A stretch of DNA of 64,000 bases, from NCBI GenBank assembly GCA_029379385.1, contig CM055617.1, forward strand, positions 16,562,679 through 16,626,678, written 5' to 3'. The notes below the pieces were generated by a model that was not told the origin of the DNA, searched no databases, and saw only the letters and a list, made by a program, of their open reading frames with translations. The translations under genes and the position numbers were made by a program. Below, in pieces: positions 32,678 through 45,589 of the stretch. Each line of letters begins with the position of its first letter. Positions within the stretch are counted from its first letter, which is position 1. The stretch comes from Quillaja saponaria. Lineage: Eukaryota > Streptophyta > Magnoliopsida > Fabales > Quillajaceae.

Positions 32678-35600
32678 CTCAACTCAATTCAACTAAGCTT
32701 TAAAACTCAAACTAGTTAGGGTCAGCTATATGAATCTTTTTCCTCCATTTGCATCGATCCAAGACATTATTTGCAATAATGCCTAGAGCAGTCGTATCCT
32801 TCTTAATGACTGCCGCCTATATAAGTTTTGGTCTTCTTTTTTCATGTCTAATACCTATCACCTGCACCAAGTCACATTTCTTAACTACGACGTCCATTGG
32901 CCGACGTTGGATATGTCTAAACCAACATAGGCAATTCTCCTTCATTTTCTCCTCGTTAGGTGCTATCTCCACCTTCTTATGAATGTTCTTATTTCAGTAT
33001 TCTATCATTTCTTGTGTGTCCGGTCATCCTCTTAACATTCTCATTTCAACAACTCTCTTCTTATGTAAGTGTTGTTTCTAAACTGCCCAATATTCGATAC
33101 CATATAACATAGCCGATCTCACTCCCATCTTATAAAATTTTCCTTTCGTACTATTCGAGATTTTAAGATTATATAAAACATCCGAAGCACTTCGCCACTT
33201 CATCTACCTTGCCTTGATCCTATGGTTCACATCATACTCAATTGCACCATCTTTTTGTATAAATGGACCTAAATACTTAAACATATCCTTTGTAGGGATT
33301 GTTTAACTGTCCAAAGTTATTTTAGTTGGGTCTCCTCTAGTGTCACTGAAATTGCACTCCAAATACTTGGTGTTTGTCCTACTCAACCTAAAACCTTTAT
33401 ATTTTAACATGTTCTTCCACAATTTTAGTTTGGAATTTAAACCTTTTGTAGTTTCGTCTATTAACACAAAATCATCGGTAAATAGCATGCACCACAAGCC
33501 TCTATCTTGGATAATATAAGTAAGTTCATCCATGACTAAAACAAATAGGTAGGGGCTTAAGGATGAACCTTGGTAAATAACTATTGTGATCGAGAACTCT
33601 CTAGTCATATCATCAATGATCTACACCCTAGTTATTACTCCCTTGTACATATCTTTAATAACTTCTACATATTTAGTTAGGACCTTTTTCTTCTTCAAGA
33701 ACTCATTACAAAACTTTGTCCCGGCATCCTATTGTAAACTTTTCTTGATCAATAAAGGCCATGTGAAGATCCTTTTTCTTTTTTCTGCATTTCTCTATTA
33801 ATCTTCTAAGTAAGAAAATATCCTCCATTGTAGATATTCTTGACATAAAGCCAAATTGATTCCCCTAAACTAGAGTCTCATTCCTAAGCCTACGCTCAAT
33901 CACTTTTTCCCATAGTGTCATTGTATGACTTATAAGTTTTATTCCTCAATAGTTCGTACAACTTTGAATATCTCATTTATTCTTATAAATAGAGATCAAT
34001 ATACTCTTCCTCCATTCATCAGGGCATTTTCTTAGTTACTAAAATCTTGTTAAAAAGATTTGTGAGCCAAGTTTATGCCAATATCCCCTAGGGACCTCCA
34101 AACTTTTATAGGGATATCATCTGGAACCATTGCCTTCCCATTCTTCATTTCTTTTTTAATTTCCTGTGCTCTAAAATGAACAGACTTTCGGTTTGTCTCA
34201 TCGAAGGTGTCATCTAGTTCCTCGATATCAACCCTTGAATCTCCATTAAATAAGGTATTGAAGTAATTCGACATCTCTCATTAATCTCTTCCTCCTTAAT
34301 TAAAATCTTGTCCCTCTCATCCTTAATACACTTAATACGATTTAAATCTCTAGTTTGTCTTTTCCTTTGTTTGGCAATCCTATAGATATCTTTATCTCCT
34401 AATTCCTTCACAAGCTTTGCTTTTAGCTTTCCTAACCACTTTCTTAGCATCTTTTCTAGCTTGTCTAAAACATTTGTAATTATCCTCATTTCTATATTCG
34501 TATAATCTTTTATAACATTCTTTTTTAACTTTACTAGCTTATTAAACTTCTTCATTCCACCACCATGTTTCCTTGGTTAGTGGTTCACGTCCTCTACTTT
34601 CTCTTAACACCTCTCTAGCCATATTCATAATACTATTCGTGATCTCATCCCAAATCATATTAAGCTTGCCCTCCTCAATCTATGGTTCACCAAGTAACAT
34701 CTTATCTATAAAAATAGTCATCTTCCCTCCATTCAAATTTCACAATCTAGTCCTACTATATCTATTACTTGTATGTTTTTTCTTCTAACTCTTAACATCA
34801 GCATCCACAACCAAAAGTTTGAGCTGATACATTAAACACTCGCTGGGTATAACCTTACAATTTTTACACAACATTTTATCAACCTTCCTAGTCATAACAA
34901 AATCTATTTGGCTCTTATTAGACCCGTTACTAAAGGTAACTAAGTGCAGGTTCTCATTTCTTAAAGAATGTTTTGGCTAAAATCAAGTCATAAGCAACCG
35001 TAAAATCTAAAATCAACTCTCCACCTTCATTCCTATCTCCATAACCATAACCCCCATGTACTCTATCAAAACCCTCATTAGTACTTCCTACATGGTCGTT
35101 CAAATCTTCCTCCAATAAAAGGTTTCTCTCCTAATGGTACTCCTTAGTCTATCTCAGCTAAGTCATCCCAAAATGCCTTCTTTGTAGCTCCTTTCAGTCC
35201 TATTTATGGGACATAGGCACTAATGATATTGAAGACCTCCTCGTCTATCATCAATTTCACTAAAATTATTCTGTCACCTTTCCTCTTGACTTCTATAATC
35301 TCGTCCTTTAAATTTTCATTTACAATAATAACAACTCCATTGCTGTTTATAATCTTACCAGTATACCACATCTTAAATCCGTTCTCTCTATCTCTCTAGC
35401 TTTTCTCCTATCCACTTAGTTTCTTGCAAGTGGTATCTACAAGCTTTCTTAATTTACTAGTAAGAGTCTCTATGCTCTAAGTAGCTATGCGAATCTTTTC
35501 TTGGACTAGCTTCTTTAACCACACCTTCCCTAGATGCGAGAACCCTTGCTCATTTTGCACCACACCGAGGGTGCTGGTATGGCACACCATTAAGGATATG

Positions 35601-35794
35601 ACGACCCAACCCTTGCTCATCACTCACTACACCCAGAATCAGATGTAGCGCGTCGTTAAGATGGTTACGCTCTAACGAATAATCATAAGGATTCATCTTC
35701 ACAGGGTTTAACTAGTTTTATACTGGCCGTTAACCTATCACAACTCTCCTCATTTATCCGGACTTGAGACCAGCATAGTAAACTTTGGCAAAGT
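32678..35794 (-). mobile_element. Complete but dead RTE-type LINE (copy d)
   Basis: A 3,117-bp minus-strand element. The 5' end near 35,794 has the leader also seen in copy a (CTGGTCTCAAGTCCGGATAAA on the minus strand near 35,774). Endonuclease residues lie in 35,560-34,780, decayed. RT follows (FNKLVKLKKNVIK-type linker at 34,555-34,214; QGSSLSPYLFVLVMDEL, MLFTDDFVL and GFRLSRTNTKYLEC at 33,608-33,303). It ends in the tail TTGAATTGAGTTGAG at 32,692-32,678. A 21-bp duplication, 32,657-32,677 and 35,795-35,815, matches at 19 of 21 positions. The length fits a full RTE element. Stops and shifts throughout make it inactive. Confidence 0.85.
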
Positions 35795-35806
35795 TTAGTA
35801 TTTATT

Positions 35807-36797
35807 TTACTAATATTTAATTAATTATAATATTATATTTTTCTCAACAAATATAGTATAAAAAAAAAAAAATTGCTGATGAGTTCATAGTTCAATTGAT
35901 TATAATGGAGGTGTTGGGACTAAAATGTCCTAGATTTAGAATATCTCACCGTCATATGAGTCGAGAAATAATTTGATTTTTGACCAAAAAGCTAATATTA
36001 ATACTTCTATTTACTTTTTATATCTTTATATCACAAGATTAAGATGTGACCATACATTATTTCCCTTTTCTATAATTATGCATTTGATTTTATTGATTAG
36101 GCATAAACAACTAATAAAAAGATTTGCCTCAGATAAAGAAAGATGAGGAAAAGAGAAATATAATAATAGAACTATTAAATGTATTTTATGTTTAATTTTT
36201 ATTTGAATGCGAGTGTGATTATGTTATTAATTTATTACATACAGGCATAATAAATACAAATAATATAGTTAATAATTTATTCATCTGTTTACTTGAATTT
36301 TACTAACTAATATATTATTCCAATTTTATCAAATGTTTTTGAAGGGACAATTGATGTAATAGTTGCAAGTGCTAAAAATTATTGAGGTTTATAGTTTATC
36401 TTTTTAATAAATTTTATAAAAATAAAAAACTAAATCCAATTTTTGGCACTAATCCCTAAATTTCTCTTTTTCCCAATTTTATTTCTATTAAGCCATTACA
36501 CATAAAATAAATTATTAATTAGTTTACTTTTTGTCAATAATATTATTTATATCAATCGATTACAATATTATAGCAAGGTTTTCCTAATTCAAACAACTTA
36601 TAACAATATTACTCTCCAATGATTCACACTTAAAGTGGGACAAGCAACTAAAATAATTAATACAAAATATTTCACTACACATATGTTGATGGTGGGACAC
36701 AAACCTAGAACCTTTTGGTCCCTATGAACTCATTGGCAAATTTTTTACTATATTTGTTGAGAAAAATATAATATTATAATTTATTAAATATTAGTAA
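35807..36797. mobile_element. 991-bp MITE with terminal inverted repeats of about 80-90 bp
   Basis: The first about 85 bases (TTACTAATATTTAATTAATT through AAATTGCTGATGAGTTCATAG) reappear inverted at the right end (CTATGAACTCATTGGCAAA... to ATTAGTAA at 36,797). The interior has no ORF. An 8-bp duplication CATTTATT follows the right end (36,798-36,805). The left copy is TATTTATT at 35,799-35,806, and CATTTATT exactly on the far side of the RTE insert (32,661-32,668). Eight bases suit a hAT-type element, but the long repeats would also suit Mutator-like elements. Confidence 0.65.
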
Positions 36798-36805
36798 CAT
36801 TTATT

Positions 36806-37050
36806 AAGTGTATATAGATAACAGCTCAAAAGTTTAGATATTGTGCTTATTTTGATAGGATTAAAATTTTAATAATGGGTTTTGTCTATTCTCTTATTCT
36901 TAGAATTGCTAATTAAGAAATGCAATATCAATAATAAAATTAAAAAGATGCTACAAGAAATAAATGGAAGAATAAGAAATTTTTATCGAGGAATTTTTAG
37001 CAAAAAATGAAAAGTGAAATGTAGCAATTGTTTACTACACTCAATATTAA
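36806..37050. other. Short AT-rich spacer
   Basis: No gene or repeat recognised. Confidence 0.5.
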
Positions 37051-37068
37051 TTGCCCTTGTGAAAATAA

Positions 37069-38819
37069 AAGGGTGTAAGGAAAAGGCATTATCAAGAGCT
37101 GGAAAAGAGGTACTTATAAAATCAGTGGTGCAATCAATTCCAACATATGTTATGTCAGGCTTTCGCCTATCTGTTGGTGTATGCTCCAATATTACCTCTC
37201 TTGTAAGCAACTTTTGGTAGGGAAGGAAAGGGAATGAACAAAAACTTCATTGGCTCAAATGGGAGGAACTTTGTTTACCAAAAAAGAAAGGTGGTTTGGC
37301 TTTCGTGATTTTGGTTGCTTTAACATTGCTATTTTAGCTAAGCAAGTGTGGAGAATTTATACTTCTCCTACTTCTTTAGTAGCAAGAACATTTAAAGCAA
37401 GGTTTCCTAAGGGGAGATATATGCACTGCCACATTGGGTTTTTAGCCAAGCTACACTTGGAGAAGCTTATTTAAAGCTAGAGGGGTTATTGAGAAAGGGA
37501 GTAGATGGTTTATTGGAAACGGGCAAAGAGTACACATTTGGGGAGATAAATGGCTGCCTAAGAACAATGGATTCAAGTCTTAGTCTCCTGTGAAGCATCT
37601 TCCTTTAGGGACCACGGTTGATGCACTCATTGATCAAGATTTGAATTGCTAGAATTCAGTGCTAATAGATTAAATATTTTTGCCTTTCAAAGCTGAGCAA
37701 ATAAATAAGATACCATTACGGAGAGCTCGGCACGAGGATCAGGTTGTTTAGCACGGATCAAAGGTTGGTGGCTTTATTGTAAAGAGTGGATATAATCAGC
37801 AGATTTTGGCAAAAAGAACACAATATTGGTACGGGGAATCCACAAGTGATATGGTGTGGAAAAGGATGTGGAAGCTCAAGGTACCACCCAAAGTTCAACA
37901 ATTTTTATGGAGAGCAGCTTGGAACATACTCCCAGTCTAAAGCATGTTACAAAAACGCAATGTTAACATATGCAGAAATTGCCCGAATTGTGGTGTTTGG
38001 GAAACACCATTACATGCAGTCGTTGTATGCCCGGTAGCTAAAGTAATCTGGGCAGAAACTAAAATAGTGCTCCCTGATGCCCTAACATAACTTCACTCCA
38101 TCATTTTCGACATGCTGAGATAAGGAGATAGAAATAAATGTGAGCAGCAACATTATCCTGGAGCATTTGGAAGGCTTAGTGTAGCTTGATTTTCGAGAAT
38201 AAGAATCCCACCAAAGAGGCCATAATCCAACACGAGATGAGTTTGCTGGCAGGACTACAAAAGAGAAAACAATTATAGAGTAGGACTGGTAACTTGCACT
38301 AGAATGTACGATGGCATGCTCTACCAACTAATGTCTTCAAGCTTAGTGTTGATGCTGCCCTATTTAGAAACAATGGAGTTGGCCTTGGATCAATTATCAA
38401 AGATGATAAAGGTCAAGTTATAGGAGCAGCCACCTGGTATGATCCCCAAAGTCTAGAACCACACCATGGAGAGGCTGTAGCACTTCGTAAAGGATTAACC
38501 CTAGCACAAGATCTAGGGTTGCAAGAAATTATAGTGGAAACGGACTACCTGGTACTATTTGACGCATTGCAATCTCAAGTTGTTCCTAAAAGCTATTTTG
38601 GAGGCCTAATACAAGATTGTAAAGATTCAACCTGAAGTTTTCGTAAAGTGTCTTTCTCCCATACAAGGGGGAATGGTAGCAAAGTAGCTTACTATCTTGC
38701 TAAAGCATCCTTATCGGTTCACTTTAATTATATTTGGGTGAACGATGTTCCACTGGAAATTTTGCATCCTGTAACGGAGGATTTCTCTTTTTGAAATACA
38801 AAATTTCTTCTCAAAAAAG
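37069..38819 (+). mobile_element. 5'-truncated L1-type LINE, plus strand
   Basis: Starts inside ORF2 with the post-RT region (KALSRAGKEVLIKSVVQ, IPTYVMSGF, WEELCLPKKKGGLAFRDF), then the zf-RVT zinc domain (VPPKVQQFLWRAAWNILP, CRNCPNCGVWETPLHAVV near 37,870-38,030), then an RNase H domain (VDAALFRNNGVGLGSIIKDD, HGEAVALRKGL, VETDYLVLFDAL, HTRGNGSKVAYYLAKAS, 38,345-38,735), ending in a short A run. An 18-bp duplication, 37,051-37,068 and 38,820-38,837, matches at 16 of 18. Stops and shifts throughout. Confidence 0.85.
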
Positions 38820-38837
38820 TTGCGCTTGTAAAAATAA

Positions 38838-39570
38838 GCCAAATACATTTAATAGAAAACAATAATAATAATAATATAATAAGTCCAATACATTAATTGA
38901 ACTATTACATGCTATTGTTGCATTTAGTCAGTATCATAATTTGCACTTTAACTACATTTCTGCACAATTCTCATTCCATGCTTAAAGAATGGGCTGTGCA
39001 CAATATCACGGCCCTAGACTTATAAGTTACTTTATAGTCTCATTAAGTTGGAGATTAAAATAATAATATAAATAATAAACAAATTATAATTTTCATTGCT
39101 AATAAAAATAATAATCTCAATATTATAAAGATGTCCATGGAGTATCTTGTTTCCCAGAGTAAAAAGGTGGGCCTGAGGTGGGGCTATGCTAAAAAAGTTA
39201 TGTTGTATTTTTGTTTTAGTTGGACTTACCAAAGAGTTTCAAATAATTTACGTATAGCCGATAAGGCTGTACATTTTTTAGTTCAATTGAAGTCGTTTTC
39301 AATGAGAAGAGTGTGCTCCATTATTCCTCTCCCATTTCTACGTTGTATATTCACACAAAGCGGGTGGTCAAGTCATAGCAATTAGCTAAGAAGGTTCGTT
39401 AATATTTCTTAGTTTTGAAAATTTAATGATCATGGGTGTTTCTCAAATATATAAATAGATATCAACAAGTTTTTGGAGTTGTTTAACTATGAATTTGTGC
39501 ATTCTGTTCTTCATAAATTATTTTTTGATTAAAAGGGAAATTAAAAAACGAAACAAAGAGTAAACAAGAG
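38838..39570. other. Spacer between two L1 elements
   Basis: AT-rich. A plus-strand frame at 39,131-39,385 (84 codons) resembles nothing I know. I see no supportable gene. Confidence 0.45.
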
Positions 39571-39579
39571 TAGCTATTC

Positions 39580-40080
39580 TACGTTGTCAAGAAACACCAA
39601 TATTATCCACTTGATAAACTAACCGAACAGAGAAAGGAACTTGCATCCACTCTAACTCTTGCTCATCACTATCCAGGATCAAATTTGCTAAACAATCAGC
39701 CACTTTATTGCCTTCTCAATGAATATGACTTACATGCATTGCCCAGTCTTGATTCAACAATCTTCGAATGTCATAAATTAAAGGTTTGTGAGCATTGATT
39801 TGACAGTTCTCCTTTTCCACCATGTTGACAGCACCTATGAATCAATTTCAACCAACAGCTTCTGAAATCCTCTGTTCCAAGCAATTAAGATTACTAGCCT
39901 CAGAGCCTATAACTCGGCTTTAATATAACATGATTTTCTTTCCAAAACCAATCTCCTATCTACCTTGAGAATTCCTGATAACACTTGCAGCACTTGTGAA
40001 TCGTGGATTCCCTTTTGAAGCTCCATCAGTATTCAACTTCATCCACTCCTTAAGAAGGGAAATCTAGCGAAACCACACAT
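39580..40080 (-). pseudogene. L1 ORF2, RNase H domain
   Basis: Minus-strand residues WMKLNTDGASKGNPRF, a broken middle, and EGNKVADCLANLI (about 39,700) are the start and end of the RVT_3 type RNase H found at the C-terminus of plant L1 ORF2. Stops interrupt the middle. Confidence 0.75.
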
Positions 40081-40277
40081 TTAAGCTCTTCCTACTTAGA
40101 TAAACTAGCTAAGAAGTGTCATCTGTTTGTTCAATTTCACTCAGAAAATTGAAAATAATTTTTTCTAGTGATGTCGGCCATTTAAAATCACCCTAAAAAG
40201 TACTCTTGTTCCTCCATTTCCAAATAAACCAACAAGTGACACCAAAGGTGATTGGCCATTGTCCTCTACACCGTAAG

Positions 40278-40751
40278 TTACATAACACCTACTCTTCCAT
40301 TGGCTCTATGAAGAAGTTTTTTCCCCTGACTTTCACCCACAACCACGTTCCAAAATAACCGAGCTTTATAACAGTCCCTAACCGCATAGATGTTTGTCTC
40401 TTCAGCCATACTGCAAATAGCACATCTTAGATCAGTTTCATGCACACATCTAGCACGAACACTATTAGTGAGGAGTCCATTTTTATACATTAACCAAAGG
40501 AACATTCTAATCCTTTGAGGACCTTTCCAGTTCCAAACTAGTTTCCCAAGATAGGAATATGTTTTCTTATTCACATCCGAGATGAGTTCATATGCTGATC
40601 TTACCAAAACCCGACCATTCGTTGCCATACCCCATGCTACATAGTATTGGTTGTTAGTATGAGTAGGAGTTAGCAAGGCTTTAATATGCTCACAAATATT
40701 AGCAGGCAGCAAAGAATGTAGTTTATTCAAGTCCCATTCACCACTGGGCAT
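40278..40751 (-). pseudogene. L1 ORF2, zf-RVT zinc-binding region
   Basis: A 157-codon open frame. It contains MPSGEWDLNKLHSLLP, the core KLVWNWKGPQRIRMFLWLMY and the Cys/His pattern ARCVHETDLRCAICSMAEET, followed by VRDCYKARLFWN, where the usual H-x-L-x2-C has lost its histidine. The zf-RVT region lies between RT and RNase H in plant L1 elements. Confidence 0.85.
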
Positions 40752-41485
40752 AATAAAGTCACTAACTTTCGAACCAATATCCAGAAGATCTATGTCCCAT
40801 GCGGTATATGAGATCTAGGGGCCTTTGTCTGGGACCCATACATCCACCCAAAAGCTGATATCAAGACCATTTCCTATAATTTACCTTGAGCCATATAACA
40901 ACTCAGACCAAATTAATGCAATAGATTTCCGTAAAGAGCTGTCCATGAACCTTGCCACTTAGGGATGTAGGATATCCTTATTCCGTAAATATTTATTCTT
41001 TTTAATTTGCGGCCTTAACTATCTCCATCCTAAATCAAACCCCACCCTAACTTCATGTGAAAAGCTGAGTTCATAGTTCTAAGATTTTTAAACCCTAGAC
41101 CTCCATGTTGTTTGGTCTGAGTAATGGTATCCCATTTTACTGTGTGAATCTTCTTGCCATCATCTATTCACCCTACAAAAATTTCCTGCTAAGTTTGTCA
41201 ATTTCATCACAAATACTGGAAGGAATTCGAGACGATTGCATAGCAAACAGAGGAATCAATTGGATCACAAATTGAATAAGAGTTACTTAGCCTGCCATAG
41301 ATAGGCACTTAGTTTTCCAACTAGCTAGATGACTTTTTATTTATCCATCAAAAAATGATAATGCCTCTTTGTCATTCGGGCGTAAACAATGGTACATCAA
41401 GATATTTCTCCAAGTCATTAGTAGATTTGAAACCCGATATTCTTTCAATCTCACACCTTATACTCCCAAGGACTTTCTTGGTAAA

Positions 41486-42271
41486 TTAGAACCTCGTCTT
41501 TGCAATAATAACCTTTTTCCCCGAAGCTTGCCCAAATTCTAACAACGTCTCCTTAACAACTGAAGCTTGTTCCGGAGTTGCTTCCACAAACAGGATAAGA
41601 TCATCTACAAACATAAGATGGGAAACACAATGTCCCGACTTGCCAACTCTTATAGCTTTCCAACTCCTTTTACTCACTTTGCTAGTGATTAAATGCCCTA
41701 AATGTTCCATGTAAAGTACGAAAAGATAGGGTGACAATGGGTCTCCTTGTCTTACACCTCTCTGAGGAGTAAAACTATCAGTCATGCATCCATTCCAAAG
41801 AACTTGGAAAGAAGATGTGCTAATGCAAGCCATGGTAAGATCTACAAAATTATCAGTAAACCTTACTAGTTTTAAGGTTTCCCTAATAAAACTCCAATTG
41901 AGTTGGTCATATGCCTTCTCCAAATCATCTTTAATTATCATGAATTGCTTCTTACCTTTCATACAATTCATAGAATGTAAGAGTTCTTGGGTAGTGATGA
42001 TATTGTCTTGAATATTTCTTCCTAGAATGAAACTGTCTTGGCTAGGGGCCACAAGCTTCGGCATAACCTTCTTCATCCGAGCAACCAAAATCTTCAAAAT
42101 GGTCATATAAAGAATATTACATAGAATGATAAGCCAGAATTGAGACATGTTGATTGGATTATCCACCTTGAGAATTAAAGTCAGAAAAGTGGCATTAACA
42201 TTTCCTATTTTATTATGATGCATCATACGGTCTTGGATTAGTTTGCATACGGATGGTCCAACTCCTTCCAC
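41486..42271 (-). pseudogene. L1 ORF2, reverse transcriptase domain
   Basis: The longest open frame of the LINE, 261 codons. RT motifs in order: FILGRNIQDNIITTQEL, IIKDDLEKAYDQLNW, RGVRQGDPLSPYLFVLYMEH and the catalytic FVDD (about 41,617-41,606; FADD in active relatives), then GKKVIIAKTRF. The Asp residues of both metal-binding motifs (KDDLEKAYD, FVDD) remain. Frames on both sides are broken, so no complete ORF2 protein can be made. Confidence 0.9.
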
Positions 42272-42599
42272 TGAAATTGAAAAAATACCGTTTGGTAACC
42301 ATTAGGTCTGGAAGCTTTAAAAGAATGTATAGAGAAAATGGCCTGCTATATCTCTTCACAAGTAGCAGTGGCAGAAAATTCTTTGAAGTCTTTAGTGTCC
42401 ATTTCTAGGAACACCATATCAGTGGTTAATTCCCACGGATAGCAATATCATGCTTGAATAGATTGTTATAATAATTAGAGGCAATGCATCTAAGCTCTTG
42501 CTCCTCATTAGCCTAATCACCATTCTCATCCTGTAATGTAAGAATCTTATTCCTCCTTCTCCTGTTAATTGTTGTAGTATGAAAAAAACTTCATGTTTC

Positions 42600-43680
42600 G
42601 ATATCCAAATAGAATCCATTTACTTCGGGACTTCTGAAACCACATTACTTCCTCTTACTTTAAAATTTCTAAGACTTCACCTTGAATAGCCTCTTCCAAT
42701 TATGTCGTGGCATGATAAAGATATTGTTCTTGAGCACATTTGTAGGCCTTGTAACTGAGTTAATGCTAGGCTTTTCCTCCAAGTCAGATTACCAAACATG
42801 TTTTGGTTCTAAGTCTTCATTGGATCTTTGATTCTTTCAAGCATTTCATTAGCATTTAAATCAGTATCCTATTGGTTGGCAAGGAAACTTTGGAATTCTT
42901 TATGCATAAGACATATTGCTTCAAACCAGAAGGGTAGTTCTCTCTTAGTAGTGTGCAGTCCTGTGGCATTAACTAATAGTGGACTATGGTCAGATTACAA
43001 TCTTGGAAGTACCTTGACCACTGCTTGAGGAAAAACATGCACCCATTCATTGTTAGCTAGAGCACTATCTATCCTTTTAAAGACTCTCCCATAATAGACC
43101 CTCTTCACACCTCTCCAAGTTTATCTGGACCCTTAGCTTCAAGATCAATTAAATTACAATTATGAATCCAATTGGCAAATTGGGAACACCTAATAGTGTT
43201 AGTTGGAGTTCCATCCTGTTTTTCATCACCTTTAGCAATCTTAATAAAATCTCCAACAGCGCACCATGGTTCATGAATTCCAGCAATATTCAGAATTCTA
43301 CTTAAATAATCCTTACGAATATCATCTCTCGGGCTTGCATAAACTACAGTTAAAAACCAACTAGTCCCCTTTGCTTCTTGAACCTTGCAATGAATGAATT
43401 GGTGGTGAGTTATCTCGACTTAGATATTTAAAGTAACTGTATTCCGCAGAATCTATATTCCTCCAGAAAAACCAACGGCCTCCTCTACAGAACTACAATC
43501 ATACCCCAGCTTCTTGATAACTTTGTTTGCCTTGTCTCCACTTATTCTTGTCTCCATAACCACAACAATTTCTGGTTTATAATCTTGGATCAAATTTCTC
43601 ATAACTCTAATGAAGCCTGCACTTGCAGCTCCACGACAATTCCATGATATTACACGCATAACACCAATAGGACTCACCAC
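42600..43680 (-). pseudogene. L1 ORF2, apurinic-type endonuclease domain
   Basis: ORF2 appears to start at 43,680 (MVSPIGVMRVISWNCRG, with the SWNCRG motif of the endonuclease/exonuclease/phosphatase fold; METRISGDK follows). It stops at 43,453 and continues in other frames with VVYASPRDDIRKDYL and WCAVGDF (about 43,350-43,255). Decayed. Confidence 0.8.
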
Positions 43681-43977
43681 ATTACACCATTAAGAGTCCA
43701 TGTGATACACCTCCTCCTCTTGGCTATTAAGCTTCATGATCGAATCATTGATCTCTTGCAAATGCACAAGAGTATCTTCCTTTATTTTATCGCATAGTGG
43801 GGTACTACATCCCATATCATCGTCTGGTGGCAGAGGTTGGTGTAAGCCAACATCTTTCCTTCCATCTTGAGGGGGTTAAATTGGGTTATTTGGCAGGTAA
43901 GAAGGACTTACCAAATCTGGGTAAGTGGAACTAATGTGGGTGGTTTTGCTGTCTATAGTGGGCTGAGTATGGGCTGA

Positions 43978-45437
43978 TTAGGTTTGTCTAGAGTAGCCCG
44001 AATTAGGTTGGCAGAAGGTGCCCGGTAAAGGAGCTATGATTAGGGCTTTATTATGTAAGTTGACTTCCTTCTCAAGAAACATTCTTGAATTAAGCTCAAA
44101 TAGCATGAATATGAGCTCTTGCCTGTTTTTCTTAGGTTCTCCCCCTCGTTTAGTTCTAGGATTTGGTGCATGAACCATTTCATCTTTACCCTTCCTTTCC
44201 TCCTTTCTAGAATCCATCATTCCTCCCAGATTTGTCTCCTTTAAAATCTCAAAACGAGATCCTAAAGATATAGGTCTGCCATTAGTCTGTGAATTACTGC
44301 CTTCAATCACCTCCAAATTGTTATCCTCTCTTCTATCTTGCCTCCTCAAAATACCTTTGTTACCCTCGTGATTCTTTGGAATTCCATTATTGCTCTCAAC
44401 CCTAGCTCGCCTCTTTCCTTTCCGTGCTATCACCTACTCCCTGTAAGCATTCTCCTCCGCCATTGGGATGCTCTGGTTCACCCATGTGGATCTACTTCTG
44501 CTATGAGGATAGTTGCTTCCGTGATTTTACCTTCCTAAGGAGTCCTCTCCTTACATTGTTTTGAACATTGCTCCTTTGTATGGCCATAACAACCACACTG
44601 AAAACATAATAAATGCAACCCTTCAAACTGTATAAATTGAATTTGTTTTCGAAGCCTATAATGGGAGACCAAAGGCTTTCATAAATCTAATTCAATTCAC
44701 ATCCAAGCAAAATTGCCTCTATCCGCCTTACTAGCTGTAATATCGCACTTAATAGGTGTACCAATTCCCTTAGCCAAATTCGCAAGGAATTGACTGTCAT
44801 GGTACTTAATAGGGATGCCTAGGAATCTAACCTATGTTGACACCTTATCGTTTTTAGCCTTCATAGGATTAAAGTTCCGTTCCCACTTGAGGATTGTGAG
44901 ATAATGATCCAATATGAGCCAAAGGCCACTTGCGAACAACTTCTCCATGTCAATACGTTGAGAAAACCTTACTAGAAAAAAGTCATTCCCTACATCGATC
45001 ACCTTCAATTCTCCACCTGGCTTCCATATTTGATAGAGCTTTTTGCATGGGAAATTGTAACCTATACGTTTACCCAACAACTTCACGAATATGGAATGTT
45101 TCCATGGCCTCCAAATTCTCTTTTTCTCCTCTTTGTTAAGCAAATATTAGGACAACTTTCACTATCCCCATACTCAACCTCATCAACATCATCATCACTC
45201 CCAAACTGACCATCATCCTGACCTTTAGTCCCTTGCTCCATATCCATTCCAGTTTCTGTTTTTGCACCACCTATCACTGAGTATCGATAAGAAAGCTTAT
45301 GTTTTTCAGTTTACCAAATTAGGGGGCACCTCTGGCATGATTCCGGCCTCTCCCTCTCTCACCTTGACCTTCTTATTGCTCTGTTGAAGGATGTTTTCTT
45401 CCTCCGATGACCTACCTCTCTCTACTCGGCTCTCCAT
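43978..45437 (-). pseudogene. L1 ORF1 (DUF4283-like, CCHC zinc knuckle)
   Basis: ATG at 45,437. An acidic N-terminus (SEEENILQQSNKKVKVRERE; then DDGQFGSDDDVDEVEYGDSE at about 45,220) leads into a DUF4283-like nucleic-acid-binding region (45,143-44,750; FVKLLGKRIGYNF, DFFLVRFSQRIDMEKLF, SGLWLILDHYLTILKWE) and a zinc knuckle CFQCGCYGHTKEQC at 44,606-44,565. A basic tail follows to 43,978. Stops after VPPNLVN and at other points break it. ORF1 proteins coat LINE RNA. Confidence 0.8.
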
Positions 45438-45589
45438 GACTTGGTTAATTTTTTAAAAAGTGATTGATATGTCATTATTAAAGAGAAATATTACTTACAA
45501 CTATTGGTAAGTTCTAAAATAACATAAGTCCAGGTTTATGGCTTGAATTTACGAAAATCAATAGCATGTGTCTATTAATATAATAATAT

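Larger units (their letters stand above)
39575..45437 (-). mobile_element. Nearly full-length, inactive L1-type LINE, minus strand
   Basis: Minus-strand order from 45,437: ORF1 with DUF4283-like region and zinc knuckle, ORF2 with endonuclease, reverse transcriptase, zf-RVT and RNase H. About 5.9 kb, a typical size for plant L1. The 3' end probably lies near 39,520, where the minus strand has AATCAAAAAATAA. I could not find a target duplication. Each ORF contains stops or shifts. Confidence 0.85.

Noticed and set aside
39131..39385. 84-codon plus-strand frame between the two L1 elements
   Set aside because: Moderately balanced composition but no family resemblance and no promoter or splice context.
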